A DNA stretch of 64,000 nucleotides from Micromonospora sp. CCTCC AA 2012012 (GTDB lineage Bacteria > Actinomycetota > Actinomycetes > Mycobacteriales > Micromonosporaceae): positions 1,674,001 to 1,738,000 of the forward strand of contig NZ_CP159342.1 in the NCBI RefSeq assembly GCF_040499845.1, written 5' to 3'. This document shows, one piece after another, positions 1 to 9,236 of this stretch (position 1 is its first letter; every line of letters begins with the position of its first letter). The notes beneath the pieces were generated by a model that was not told where the DNA came from, made no database searches, and saw nothing but the letters and a program-made list of their open reading frames with translations. The translations under genes and the position numbers were made by a program.

Positions 1-3000
1 CTGCAGCCGGGGGAGACGACGTACAACGTCGCGTTCGCGTTCCGGCTCGACGGCGAGCTGAACGCCGACGCCCTCGCCGCCTCTCTCGCCAGCATCGTCG
101 CGCGCCACGAGGCGCTGCGGACCTACGTCCTCGTCGAGAACGACCAGTACTTCCAGGGGATCGTCGAGGATCCGGAGGTCGTCGTCGGGCGGTCACGCGC
201 GGACTCCGAGACCGAAGCGAACGCGATCCTCGCCGACCTCGCCGAGACCCGCTTCACGTTGACGACGTTTCCGCTGTGGAAGTTCGATCTGGTCACCGTG
301 CGTGATGACCTGCACTTCCTCAGCGTGGTCTTCCACCACATCATCTTCGACGGCGTGTCGTCGGCCGTCTTCTTCGACGAGCTGGTGCGGGAGTACAACG
401 CCCGGCGGGTCGGTGTCGTGCCGGAGATCGAGCCGCCGGCCGTCCAGTTCGCCGACTTCAGCGCGTGGCAGCGCAAGCGCCTGCAGGACGGGGCGTGGCA
501 GGCCAGCGTCGACTACTGGACGGAGACGCTGCGCGACGTCGAGGTCATGGACATTCCCGGCGATCGTCCGCTGCCGCCCGACGCGACGTACGCCGGCAGT
601 TCGGAGACGAGCGGCTGGAAGGGGGTCGCGGCCGACGTCAAGCGCCTCGCCCTGGCCTTGTCGACCACGCCGGCGACGGTGTACGCGACGGCCATGGCCT
701 GCGTGTACCACCGCTACTCGGGATCCGAGGACGTCATCTTCGGGATGCCCAACGCGAACCGCGGCGAGATCGAGACCGAGCGGACCATCGGCTTCTTCAT
801 CAACATGATGCCGCTGCGCTGCCAGGTCGCACCGGACGAGACGTTCCAGGAATGCCTGGCGCGGGTCCAGCAGCGGCTGCGCGGCGCCCAGGCGCACGGC
901 TACCTGCCGCTCGAGGAGATCGTCGCGCACACGAACGTCCAGCGGGACTCCTCGCGGTCGACGCTGCTCCAGTACACGTTGACCATCAACGAGTGGACCG
1001 ATCAGCTCCAGCTCCTCGACGGCGTCTCCCTGACCGGCATCCTGCCCGAGACGACGCGCGCGAAGTTCTTCCAGCAGTGGACGCTCAACCAGGCCGACGA
1101 GGACCTGGACGTCAACACGGTGTACAACACCGACATCTTCGACCTGGCGACGATCCAGACCATGCAGCGGGTCTTCGTCGGGTTCCTGCGCCGGGCGCTG
1201 GCCGCGCCGGACGTCAGCATGCAGCGGCTCTGGGACTCCGACGAGGAGTCCCGCGAGCTGCAGGCCCGCCTCGGCGTCGGTACCCGGGCGCCGGTGCCCA
1301 CCGGCAACGTCTACGCGCACTTCCGCGACGTGGTCGAGGAGCACGAGCACCGGGTGGCGGTCAGCACGCCCACCGGGCAGCTCAGCTACGGACAGCTCCT
1401 GCGCCGGGTCGACCTGCTGCGCGCCCACCTGAGCGCGGCCGGGGTCGGCGCCGGCAGCCGGGTGGGTGTCGCGCTCGAACCGTCGCCCGACTTCCCGGCG
1501 GCCGTGCTGGCCCTCATGTCACTGGGGGCGGTCTACGTCCCGATCGACGCGATGAACCCACGCGGCCGGATCGAGGCGATCATCGCCGACGCCGACCTGT
1601 CGGGTGTGCTCTGCGACGAGACCACGGCCGGGATCTCACCGGCGCTGGAGTGGCGGTTGCCGGCCGACTCCGACCCTCCGGCCGACCGGCCGGAGGTGGC
1701 CCGCGGCGAGGACACGGTCGCCTACCTGATGTACACCTCGGGCAGCACGGGGACGCCCAAGGGCGTGCTCATCAGCCACGACAACATCCTCGGCTTCATC
1801 CGCAACGTGCGGACGCTGTTCGAGCTGTCGCCCGCGGACCGGGTCCTCGGCTACGCCTCCTGCGGGTTCGACGTCTCGATCTTCGAGATGTTCGGTGCGT
1901 TGCTGAGCGGCGCGTCGCTCCACCTCGTGCCGTCCGCCCAACGGCTGAGCATGCCGGATGTCCAGCAGTTCCTTCAGGAGCGCCGGATCACCGTGACGGA
2001 CCTGCCGCCGTCGGTGATGAAGCTGCTCGATCCGGCACCGCTGCACGACCTGCGCATCGTGTTCGTCGGCGGCGAGGCGTTCTCCCACGAACTCGTCCGG
2101 GCGTGGGGCAGGGGCCGCCGGATCTTCAACGGGTACGGCGTGACCGAGTGCACCGTCACCAGCGTCGTGAAGGAGCTGCGGGAGCCGCTGGCACCGGGCG
2201 CCCTGCCCATGGGCGGACCGATGGACAACCACACGGCGTACGTGCTGGACGACCAGCACCGACCGGTGCCGCAGGGGGTCATCGGACAGCTGGCGCTCGG
2301 CGGCGTCGGACTGACGTCGGGCTACTGGCGCCGGGACGAGGACAACCAAAAGAAGTTCATCCTGGACCCGATCGGCCCCGATCCGACGGCCCGGGTCTAT
2401 CTCTCCGGCGACCTGGCGCGGCTCAACGGCAGCGACGAACTCGTGTACGTCGGGCGGCGCGACCGACAGGTCAAGATCAATGGCGTACGGATCGAGATCG
2501 GCGAGATCGAGAGCGTGATCCGCGCCGCCGACGGGATCAGGAACGTGTACGTACAGGTCCGGCCGGACGGGGCTCAGAAGCGGGTCGTGGCGTACTGCGC
2601 GACCGGGGCGGGGGGCACCGTCTCCGAGGCGGTGCTGCGGGAACACTGCCGCAAGCGCCTCGTGTCCACGATGCGGCCGAGCAGCTTCGTGATCATGGAC
2701 GAGCTGCCGATCAATGCGAGCGGGAAGATCGACGAGCGGGCGCTGCCCGCCGCCGGCTTCGACGGCGTCGTCGAGTCCAGGCCCGTGGAGCAGCTCAGCG
2801 ACATCGAACGCACGATGCTCACCGAGGCGTTCGGGCCGATCCTGGGCCGGGTCGACTTCTCCAAGACGGCCAGCTTCTTCGACCTGGGCGGGACGAGCCT
2901 CCAAGCCGTCCAGCTGATGTCCAAGATCAAGAAACTCTTCTCCACGACGATCTCCCTGGTGGTGTTCTTCAACGACTCGAGCGTGCAGAGCATGGCCCTG

Positions 3001-3105
3001 GAGGTCGAACGGGCCCGGCTGGCCAGCCTGTCGCCCGAGGAGCTCGAGCGGGCCATCGAGCAGATGAGCGAAGAAGACGTCGCCCGACTCCTGGCCAGCG
3101 AGTAG
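1..3105 (+). CDS. NRPS module C-A-PCP, 5' end outside window
   Basis: The frame is open from base 1, so the protein starts upstream. It activates one amino acid and condenses it with an incoming peptidyl chain. Visible in order: a condensation domain with an intact HHIIFDG active site (about 334-354); an adenylation domain with the YTSGSTGTPKG core (about 1732), FDVSIFE (about 1866), GYGVTE, YLSGDL and NASGKID motifs; and a carrier domain with LGGTSL (about 2884), whose Ser takes phosphopantetheine. The acidic tail ending SEEDVARLLASE looks like a docking segment. There is no thioesterase in cis; the next gene, starting 6 nt after this stop, supplies one. My alignment to GrsA gives a pocket code of roughly D-V-F-D-F-G-G-V-T-K, which I cannot match to a substrate. 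Whether further modules lie upstream cannot be seen. Confidence 0.95.
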   Translation: MQPGETTYNVAFAFRLDGELNADALAASLASIVARHEALRTYVLVENDQYFQGIVEDPEVVVGRSRADSETEANAILADLAETRFTLTTFPLWKFDLVTVRDDLHFLSVVFHHIIFDGVSSAVFFDELVREYNARRVGVVPEIEPPAVQFADFSAWQRKRLQDGAWQASVDYWTETLRDVEVMDIPGDRPLPPDATYAGSSETSGWKGVAADVKRLALALSTTPATVYATAMACVYHRYSGSEDVIFGMPNANRGEIETERTIGFFINMMPLRCQVAPDETFQECLARVQQRLRGAQAHGYLPLEEIVAHTNVQRDSSRSTLLQYTLTINEWTDQLQLLDGVSLTGILPETTRAKFFQQWTLNQADEDLDVNTVYNTDIFDLATIQTMQRVFVGFLRRALAAPDVSMQRLWDSDEESRELQARLGVGTRAPVPTGNVYAHFRDVVEEHEHRVAVSTPTGQLSYGQLLRRVDLLRAHLSAAGVGAGSRVGVALEPSPDFPAAVLALMSLGAVYVPIDAMNPRGRIEAIIADADLSGVLCDETTAGISPALEWRLPADSDPPADRPEVARGEDTVAYLMYTSGSTGTPKGVLISHDNILGFIRNVRTLFELSPADRVLGYASCGFDVSIFEMFGALLSGASLHLVPSAQRLSMPDVQQFLQERRITVTDLPPSVMKLLDPAPLHDLRIVFVGGEAFSHELVRAWGRGRRIFNGYGVTECTVTSVVKELREPLAPGALPMGGPMDNHTAYVLDDQHRPVPQGVIGQLALGGVGLTSGYWRRDEDNQKKFILDPIGPDPTARVYLSGDLARLNGSDELVYVGRRDRQVKINGVRIEIGEIESVIRAADGIRNVYVQVRPDGAQKRVVAYCATGAGGTVSEAVLREHCRKRLVSTMRPSSFVIMDELPINASGKIDERALPAAGFDGVVESRPVEQLSDIERTMLTEAFGPILGRVDFSKTASFFDLGGTSLQAVQLMSKIKKLFSTTISLVVFFNDSSVQSMALEVERARLASLSPEELERAIEQMSEEDVARLLASE

Positions 3106-3111
3106 GCCGGC

Positions 3112-5733
3112 ATGGACTACGGAAAACGCCTCAGCACGTACCTCGGTGCGAGGTCGACGGCGACCGGCGTACCGGGCCTGGTCGAGATGAGCAGGCCGGC
3201 ACACGCCGAGCGGGTCCTCCTGTTCGCGCATCCGGTCGGTGGCAGCCTCCTCGCGCTCCAGCCGCTGGTGCGCCGACTCCTGGACCACCGGTGCGTCGGG
3301 CTGGAGGCGTCGCTGGAGGTCCTCGTCGACGGGGAGCCGGCCCCGTCCATGCAGGAACTCGCGCGACGGTATGTGGCGAGCTTCGGCGATCGGTGTCCGG
3401 ACATCGACGTGGTGTGCGGCTGGTCGTTCGGCGGCGGTCTCGCCTGGGAGATCGGCTGCCTGCTGGCGCGCCGGGGAGTCCGCCCGAAGGTGGTCCTGCT
3501 CGACTCGACGTGGCCGTTCCGGGCGTACAAGGAGCCCAGGCCGAGCGAGCAGCTGCAGGAGTTCGTCGGCGACGCGCTGAGGTCGGGCGGACAGAACGGC
3601 GAGTGGCTGGTCGACTCGCCGGCGGCGGCCGCCGAGGCCCTGGGCATGGACATGGAGACGTTCTCGGAGCGCTTCGAGATCTTCGTGCACAACTCCCGCA
3701 TCATCGGCACCTGGTCGCCCACGCCCGGCGATCTCGACATCGTCTCGATCCGCGCCACACAGTCCTCGAGGTCGGACTGGCGCGAGATGACCACGGGCGA
3801 CGTCGACTTCCAGGAGCTGCCCGGCGGACACTACGACCTGCTCAACGGTCCCGAGAACCTGGCCGCCATCGAAAAGATCATCCGATACGGTCTTCCGGCC
3901 GCGGGCACCGTCGCAGAGACGGGCACGGGCACGGGCACGGGCACGGACGACGGGAACGCCGCGCCCGATCTGTTCGCGTCGCTGGCCGAGCTGACCGACA
4001 CGGCCCGGTGGCGCGACCTGGTGATCCGGTCCCGGCGGATGGACGGGAAGGCCATCGCCGAGGCGTACCGGGAACTCGGCCGACGCGGTCTGCTCACCCC
4101 GGACTGGCCGCGCGAGTTCGGCGGCTCGGGGACGTCGACGCGGGTGAGCGTCGAGCTGTTCGAGCGGTTCATCGCGACCGGTCTGCCCGACCTCGTGTAC
4201 GCGCTCACCGTGCAGATCGTCGGCTACTTCGTGCTCAAGTCCGGCTCCGACCGGCTGAAGCGCGAACTGCTTCCGCGCATCAGCCGGGGCGAGGAGTTCG
4301 CCACCGTGCTCTACAGCGAGCCGGGCGCGGGCAGCGACCTCGCCGCGCTCCGCACCCGGGCCGAGCGCCGCGGCGATCGGTACGTCGTCAACGGCGTCAA
4401 GGTGTTCAGCATCTACAGCGACATCTCGGGTTCGGCGCTGGTGGCCGCCCGTACCGGGGCGGACGGCAACAAGTACGACGGCATCACCCTCTTCGTCGTC
4501 GACCTGGCCGCACCCGGCGTGACCGTCGAGCTGGTCGACACGATCCAGCCCGAGCGCATGTGTCGGGTGACGCTGCGCGACGTCGAGGTCGAGAGCTGGC
4601 GCCGGATCGGTGCGGACGGCCGCGGGTGGGGGCTGCTCGACGGCGCCCTGGCCATCGAACGCACCGGCATCGACCATGTGGTCCGGGCGGCCCGATGGCT
4701 GACCGCGCTCCGTACGGCGACCGGCCGACCCGACGACCTCCCGCTGCTCGAGGGGCAGGTCGAGTGCGCCACGACGGTGGCCCGCGCGGCGACCGAGGTG
4801 TTCCTGCGCCCCGATGTCGCGGCGACCGACACCGCCGTGGCCAAGCTGTACACGAGTGAGACCTGCCAGCAGGTCGGGCACGAGGTGCTGCGCCGCTGGC
4901 GTACGCTCGCGGACCGGACCGATCTTGACGAGCTGGTCCGCGAGGAGCTCTATTCCGGACTCACCGAGTCGCCCGGGCTCACGCTGTCGGCCGGCTCGTC
5001 GGAGATCATGCTCTCCACCATCAAGGTGGACCTCGGCGAGGAGTACTCCCGCCGCTGTCGGGACATTCCCCGACGCTTCGGGGCGGAGCTGGTCGACACC
5101 CTGGTGGAGGTCCTCGAACCGGTCGGCGCCGGCGTCCGGGCACAGCCCTTGTTCGCCTCTTCGCCGACCCGCCGCACGGCGCTCGCGGAGACGCTGGCCG
5201 AGCTGGGGTTCGACCGTGTGGAGCGCCCCGAGGACGAGGGCGGTCTCGGGCTCGGACTCACCGCCGGGTGCGCGATCACCCTGAGCCTCGGGTACCTCGG
5301 TTACGAGAACGCCTACCGACCCGGTCCGACCGGGTCCGGTGAGGACCGCGTACGCCACGCGGCGTACGTGCTGGGCCTGGGCGTCGGGCTGTTCCGCACG
5401 GCCTGGGAGTACGCGTCCGGCCGCGAACAGTTCGGTCGGCGCCTGGTCGACCTCGACGCGTTGATGTTCCCGCTCGTGCGCTCCTACGCCGAGATGTACG
5501 CGGTGGGCACCCGCCTGCACGAGATCGCGAACACCGCGACGCAGCCGGACCAGGGTGCGCTCCGGCGGTTCGAGCTGGTCCAGCAGGACGCGATGGTCCG
5601 CCTCGTACGCGCCGCGATGCAGGTCATGGGCGCCCGAGGCATCACGGAGTGGTCGGTCGCGTCGCGCTTCTACATGCGGTGCGCGGAGAACATCGGGCTG
5701 CTCGACCCCCTGTCAGGCGAGGAGAAGTGCTGA
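3112..5733 (+). CDS. thioesterase fused to two acyl-CoA-dehydrogenase-like units
   Basis: 873 residues. Residues 1-260 are a type I/II-like alpha/beta thioesterase with GWSFGG (Ser105), an Asp near 131 and GGHYD (His240), so release of the NRPS chain is likely. A Gly-Thr linker (about 271-278, encoded by a hexamer repeat) leads to an acyl-CoA-dehydrogenase unit (about 285-645) with the flavin-site motif EPGAGSDLA and a C-terminal SAGSSEIM. A second unit (about 655-873) has REQFGRRL but almost no beta-barrel domain, so it is much shorter than a full subunit. Tandem fused dehydrogenases are known (FadE34 type), but a thioesterase in front is one I do not recognise. It starts 6 nt after the NRPS and overlaps the P450 start (TGATG). 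The likely job is chain release plus desaturation of a residue or acyl group; the substrate is unknown. Confidence 0.88.
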   Translation: MDYGKRLSTYLGARSTATGVPGLVEMSRPAHAERVLLFAHPVGGSLLALQPLVRRLLDHRCVGLEASLEVLVDGEPAPSMQELARRYVASFGDRCPDIDVVCGWSFGGGLAWEIGCLLARRGVRPKVVLLDSTWPFRAYKEPRPSEQLQEFVGDALRSGGQNGEWLVDSPAAAAEALGMDMETFSERFEIFVHNSRIIGTWSPTPGDLDIVSIRATQSSRSDWREMTTGDVDFQELPGGHYDLLNGPENLAAIEKIIRYGLPAAGTVAETGTGTGTGTDDGNAAPDLFASLAELTDTARWRDLVIRSRRMDGKAIAEAYRELGRRGLLTPDWPREFGGSGTSTRVSVELFERFIATGLPDLVYALTVQIVGYFVLKSGSDRLKRELLPRISRGEEFATVLYSEPGAGSDLAALRTRAERRGDRYVVNGVKVFSIYSDISGSALVAARTGADGNKYDGITLFVVDLAAPGVTVELVDTIQPERMCRVTLRDVEVESWRRIGADGRGWGLLDGALAIERTGIDHVVRAARWLTALRTATGRPDDLPLLEGQVECATTVARAATEVFLRPDVAATDTAVAKLYTSETCQQVGHEVLRRWRTLADRTDLDELVREELYSGLTESPGLTLSAGSSEIMLSTIKVDLGEEYSRRCRDIPRRFGAELVDTLVEVLEPVGAGVRAQPLFASSPTRRTALAETLAELGFDRVERPEDEGGLGLGLTAGCAITLSLGYLGYENAYRPGPTGSGEDRVRHAAYVLGLGVGLFRTAWEYASGREQFGRRLVDLDALMFPLVRSYAEMYAVGTRLHEIANTATQPDQGALRRFELVQQDAMVRLVRAAMQVMGARGITEWSVASRFYMRCAENIGLLDPLSGEEKC
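3921..3944 (+). repeat. in-frame hexamer repeat (GGGCAC) x4
   Basis: Four perfect tandem copies of GGGCAC encode the alternating Gly-Thr linker between the thioesterase and the first dehydrogenase unit. Being a multiple of three, copy number changes would only alter linker length. Confidence 0.9.
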
Positions 5734-6944
5734 TGCGAGTCGATCTCGACGCTCGCGGGTCGTCGGAACTCTACGACGAGTCGCGGTATTCGGACCAGGG
5801 CATGCACGCGGTGTGGCGGGAGATGCGCGCGCGCGGCGGACTCCACCGTCAGGTCACCCCCGACGGTCAGGAGTTCTTCGCGGCGATGCGGCACGCCGAC
5901 GTCCGGGAGGTGCTGAGCAACCACACGGCGTTCTCGTCGGCGTACAGCACGATGCTCAGCGTGCGCGGCGACGGGGACGTCGCGGCCGGGGCGGCGATCC
6001 ACCTCACCGACCCGCCGGTCCACTCCGAACTCAAGCGGATCTTCACCCCGCTGATGACGGTGCCGGCGACGCAGCGGCTCGCGCAGGGGATCGAAGAGCG
6101 CATGCGAGAGTTGTTCGACACCATCCGGGGCCGTGAATCGTTCGACTTCTGTGCGGACATGGTCACCCTGCCGATGACGGTCACCGGCGCGCTGATGGGC
6201 ATTCCCACGAGTGAGTGGCCGGTCACCGGCCGGGCGACCGTGCGCGCGATGGGCGGAACGGACGCCGACGAGTCGGACTACCAGCGTCGTCTCAACCTCT
6301 TCGAAGCCCACACGACGATCATGACCGTGCTCGGGGACGTCCTGGCGGACGCTCCGGCGGGTGACTCCGTGATCGGCCGCTGTCCGCAGACCGCCGACGT
6401 GGTCGACGACCCGGGCCGGGACGTCGCGTTGCTGAACGCCTACGCGTTCCTGATGGGCGCGAATCCGACCATCCCGCAGACGGTCAACCAGATGTTGATC
6501 CTGCTGGCCGGCGACGACGACCTGTGGTCGTGGTTCACCCGCCAGGACCGTACGGACCAGAAGTTCATCGACGAGGCACTGCGGTGGGCCAGCCCGATCA
6601 ACCACGTGCTGCGGCGTACCAGCGTGGACGTGACGCTCGCCGGAACCGAGGTCCCGGCCGGGTCGTTGGTCACCGCGTGGCTCGGCTCGGCGAATCGCGA
6701 CGAAGAGGTGTTCCCGGAGCCGTTCCGGTTCGTCCCCGACCGATCCCCGAACCAGCACACCGCGTTCGGGTTCGGTGTCCACCGGTGTATCGGTCAGCAT
6801 GTGGCCACGGTCGGGATGAAAACATTCTTCGATCTCTGGCGCGAGAACGTCCGATCCGTTTCCCTTGCTGGTGAGCCCAGGCATCTCGTGTCGAACTTTC
6901 TGAACGGCGTCGTGAGCCTGCCGCTCTCGGTCAGCTGGAGATGA
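5733..6944 (+). CDS. cytochrome P450 of the NRPS cluster
   Basis: 403 residues from the ATG overlapping the previous stop (TGATG) with GGAG upstream; longer in-frame starts lie inside the thioesterase-dehydrogenase gene. A soluble bacterial P450: ExxR as EALR in the K helix and heme motif FGFGVHRCIG with the axial Cys. The I-helix reads FLMGANPTIPQT, where the usual acid-Thr pair for oxygen activation appears as Asn-Pro, although a Thr follows one place later. It probably hydroxylates or cross-links the peptide or a carrier-bound residue. Translational coupling to the upstream gene suggests the two act on the same intermediate. Confidence 0.93.
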   Translation: MRVDLDARGSSELYDESRYSDQGMHAVWREMRARGGLHRQVTPDGQEFFAAMRHADVREVLSNHTAFSSAYSTMLSVRGDGDVAAGAAIHLTDPPVHSELKRIFTPLMTVPATQRLAQGIEERMRELFDTIRGRESFDFCADMVTLPMTVTGALMGIPTSEWPVTGRATVRAMGGTDADESDYQRRLNLFEAHTTIMTVLGDVLADAPAGDSVIGRCPQTADVVDDPGRDVALLNAYAFLMGANPTIPQTVNQMLILLAGDDDLWSWFTRQDRTDQKFIDEALRWASPINHVLRRTSVDVTLAGTEVPAGSLVTAWLGSANRDEEVFPEPFRFVPDRSPNQHTAFGFGVHRCIGQHVATVGMKTFFDLWRENVRSVSLAGEPRHLVSNFLNGVVSLPLSVSWR

Positions 6945-6975
6945 GGCGGCACTGACGCCGCGGAGAGAAGGACGT

Positions 6976-7554
6976 GTGAGTGACCTCGTGGCAACTGTGG
7001 TCGGCCCGGACGACTGGCCGAGGGTGGACCGGTTCTTCGGCCCGAAGGGGCTCGTCGAGCACTGCTTCTGTCAGTACTTCCGACTGGAGCGGAAGGACTA
7101 CTCCGCATGCCGTTCCGCGGCGCGGCGGGACCGCCTCGGCGAGCTGATCACCACGGGGGAGCGGGTCGGCGTCCTCGGTTCGATCGACGAGGAACCGGTG
7201 GGCTGGATCGGGGTCGGTCCCCGCCTGGGCTTCGCGCGGCTTCGCACCTCCCGCGCGGCGAAGCTGCTCCCCGGGGACGACCCGGCGCGCATCTGGTCCA
7301 TCGTCTGCGTCTACCTGGCGCGTGAGCAGCGGCACCGGGGCCTGCTCCAGGTGCTGATCAACCGGGCCGTGGAGTGGGCCCGGGACGAGAAGGCCGACCT
7401 GATCGAGGCCTATCCCGAGGACGACCGGGACCCGACGACCCGGATCGACCCGCGCAGCTTCCGTGGCCGGGTCACCACCTTCGAGGCCTGCGGATTCACC
7501 GTCGTCGAGCCCAGGTTGCAACGCCGGGCGCTGATTCGCAAAGACCTTCGATAA
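6976..7554 (+). CDS. GNAT-family N-acetyltransferase
   Basis: 192 residues from GTG 6976 with AGAGAAGG about 8 nt before. The C-terminal half has the acetyl-CoA binding pattern (VYLAREQRHRGLLQVLINRAVEWA) and the closing FEACGFTVVE strand typical of GNAT folds. The N-terminal third has a cluster VEHCFCQYFRLERKDYSAC, as in a subgroup of actinobacterial GNAT proteins of unknown substrate. It lies 31 nt after the P450 and 17 nt before the exporter, in the same transcript. It could acetylate the peptide product, a precursor amine, or the product for self-protection; the sequence does not decide. Confidence 0.85.
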   Translation: MSDLVATVVGPDDWPRVDRFFGPKGLVEHCFCQYFRLERKDYSACRSAARRDRLGELITTGERVGVLGSIDEEPVGWIGVGPRLGFARLRTSRAAKLLPGDDPARIWSIVCVYLAREQRHRGLLQVLINRAVEWARDEKADLIEAYPEDDRDPTTRIDPRSFRGRVTTFEACGFTVVEPRLQRRALIRKDLR

Positions 7555-7571
7555 CCTGTTGAGGAGTGGGC

Positions 7572-8894
7572 ATGGGCATGGGCTTGGGGCGTAGTTTCAA
7601 CCGCCTGTGGTTGTCGCAGGGCCTGTCGAACACGGCCGACGGCCTGGTGTCGGCGGCGATGCCGTTGCTCGCGGTGGCGATCACCCGGGATCCCCTGCTG
7701 ATCGGCGGGATGACCGTGGCGAACTTCCTGCCGTGGCTGCTGTTCACCCTGCCGTCCGGTGAGCTCGCCGACCGTGTCGATCGGCGCCTCATCATGGTCG
7801 CCGGCAACGTGTTCCGTGCGGTCGCGTTCGGTCTGCTCGTCCTGGCGCTGCTCGCCCACCTGCACAGCATCGCCATCCTCTACCTGGCGGTGTTCCTCTC
7901 CGGCGCGGCCGAGACGATGGTCGACAATGCGGCGCTGACCGTCCCACCGCGCCTGGTCGAACGCAAGGACCTGGAGCGGGCGAACGGACGACTCTTCGCC
8001 GCCCAGTCGGCCATCAACACGTTCGTCGGTCCGCCGGTGGGCGCCGCGCTCTTCGCGGTGTCGGCGTGGTTGGTCTTCACCACCGGCGCCGGGCTGTTCG
8101 CGATCGCCGCGCTGGCCCTGATCACGCTGCCCCGGCTGTTGCCGACGCCGAGCACCGTCGACAACTCCCGGCCCACGCCCGGCTCCATCGCGCGGAGCAT
8201 CCGGGCCGGCTGGTCCTACTTCTGGAACCACAAGCTGCTGCGTCGGGTGGCGTTCATCTCCGCGTCGATCAACGGTTTCGGAGCCGCCACCGGCGGTCTG
8301 ATCGTGCTCGTGGCGACCGGGCCGCTCGGCGTCACGCCGGCGTGGTGGGGCGTCTTCATCGCGGTGCCGGCGGTGGGCTCCATCGTCGGCTCGCTGATCG
8401 CGTCGAAGCTGGTCCGGGCGATCGGCGGTGGGCCGGTGACCTGGCTCGCGGCCCTGGTGCCCGCGGCCACCTACACCGCGTTCGGCTTCAGCACCAGTGT
8501 CGTCCTCGTCGAGATCTTCCTGTTCTGCAGCTCGGTGGCGACCGCGATGAACCAGATCGTGGTCAGTACGCTGCGGCAGGCCTCGGTCCCCGACGAGCTG
8601 ATGGGCCGGGTCACCGCCGCCTATCGCCTGATCGTGCTCGGCGTCGTTCCGCTGGGTGCGTTGCTGGGTGGGGCGCTGGCCCACTGGCGGGGCACGTCGG
8701 CCACGTTCATCGCCGCCAGCATCGGGTTGACGCTCGCCGCACTCGTGTTCGCCTCGCGGGTGACGACCCGGGGGCTGCGCGAAGCCGAGCAGGCCGGCCA
8801 CGCGACGACGACCGCGTCGTCGCCGGAGCCCGACCGGAAGGACTCCGACCCGGACGAGCTCGCGGACGCCAAGGTCGTCACCCCGCAGACCTGA
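7572..8894 (+). CDS. MFS transporter, DHA3-like exporter
   Basis: 440 residues; ATG 7572 has GAGGAG 6 nt upstream, so the GTG at 7566, inside that box, is less likely. About 11-12 hydrophobic segments with the MFS loop motif GELADRVDRR between segments 2 and 3, resembling EntS/macrolide-exporter type permeases. Being the last gene before a strong terminator in a biosynthetic operon, it most likely exports the peptide and gives self-resistance. The charged C-terminal tail (about residues 405-440) is cytoplasmic and unremarkable. Confidence 0.9.
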   Translation: MGMGLGRSFNRLWLSQGLSNTADGLVSAAMPLLAVAITRDPLLIGGMTVANFLPWLLFTLPSGELADRVDRRLIMVAGNVFRAVAFGLLVLALLAHLHSIAILYLAVFLSGAAETMVDNAALTVPPRLVERKDLERANGRLFAAQSAINTFVGPPVGAALFAVSAWLVFTTGAGLFAIAALALITLPRLLPTPSTVDNSRPTPGSIARSIRAGWSYFWNHKLLRRVAFISASINGFGAATGGLIVLVATGPLGVTPAWWGVFIAVPAVGSIVGSLIASKLVRAIGGGPVTWLAALVPAATYTAFGFSTSVVLVEIFLFCSSVATAMNQIVVSTLRQASVPDELMGRVTAAYRLIVLGVVPLGALLGGALAHWRGTSATFIAASIGLTLAALVFASRVTTRGLREAEQAGHATTTASSPEPDRKDSDPDELADAKVVTPQT

Positions 8895-8903
8895 CGACGG
8901 CGC

Positions 8904-8942
8904 GACGGTGCTGACCCCGAACGGTTCGGGGCCAGCACCGTC
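8904..8942 (+). terminator. strong hairpin terminator of the NRPS operon
   Basis: A 10-bp outer stem (8904-8913 with 8933-8942), one A/C mismatch and a 7-bp inner stem CCCCGAA/TTCGGGG around a CGG loop, starting 9 nt after the exporter stop. There is no T-tract, as is common in high-GC actinobacteria. Confidence 0.8.
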
Positions 8943-9135
8943 CGGTCGGGGCACGCGGTCCCTTCGCTGGTGGGAGACCGGGCCCGGGTGGCGGCCGGCC
9001 GCGGATGTCCCCCGGCCGGTGTCCGCGCGGCCCGCCCGGTGCCGGTCGGGCCTCCGCCCGTAGGCCGGAACCGCCCGCCGTGTGTGGGAAGACTTCAGCC
9101 GTACGAACATTCACCTTGGGCACGCACGTGTGATT
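8943..9135. other. intergenic, nothing recognised
   Basis: Part of the 347-base gap between the exporter and the AfsR-like regulator. Beyond the terminator on its left and the dyad on its right I see no coding frame with a ribosome binding site and no clear promoter. Confidence 0.5.
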
Positions 9136-9162
9136 CGATGTCCGGACAGGCGCCGGACATCG
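9136..9162. promoter_or_regulatory. 10-bp perfect dyad, likely operator
   Basis: CGATGTCCGG, a 7-nt spacer and CCGGACATCG form a perfect inverted repeat; inside it TGTCCGGACA is itself a palindrome. It lies about 75 nt before the regulator start, in the usual place for an autoregulatory operator. Confidence 0.5.
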
Positions 9163-9236
9163 ACGTTCGCACACGCAGGCGATCGCGTGGGTCAGTCGCT
9201 CCGAGCGTTCTACAGCATCGGACACAGGAGACCGCG

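Noticed and set aside
465..5520. Very long overlapping open frames on both strands within the NRPS region (up to 1464 codons)
   Set aside because: They are shadows of the true frame in high-GC DNA: Arg/Ala/Pro-rich, without domain motifs, and they cross gene boundaries.
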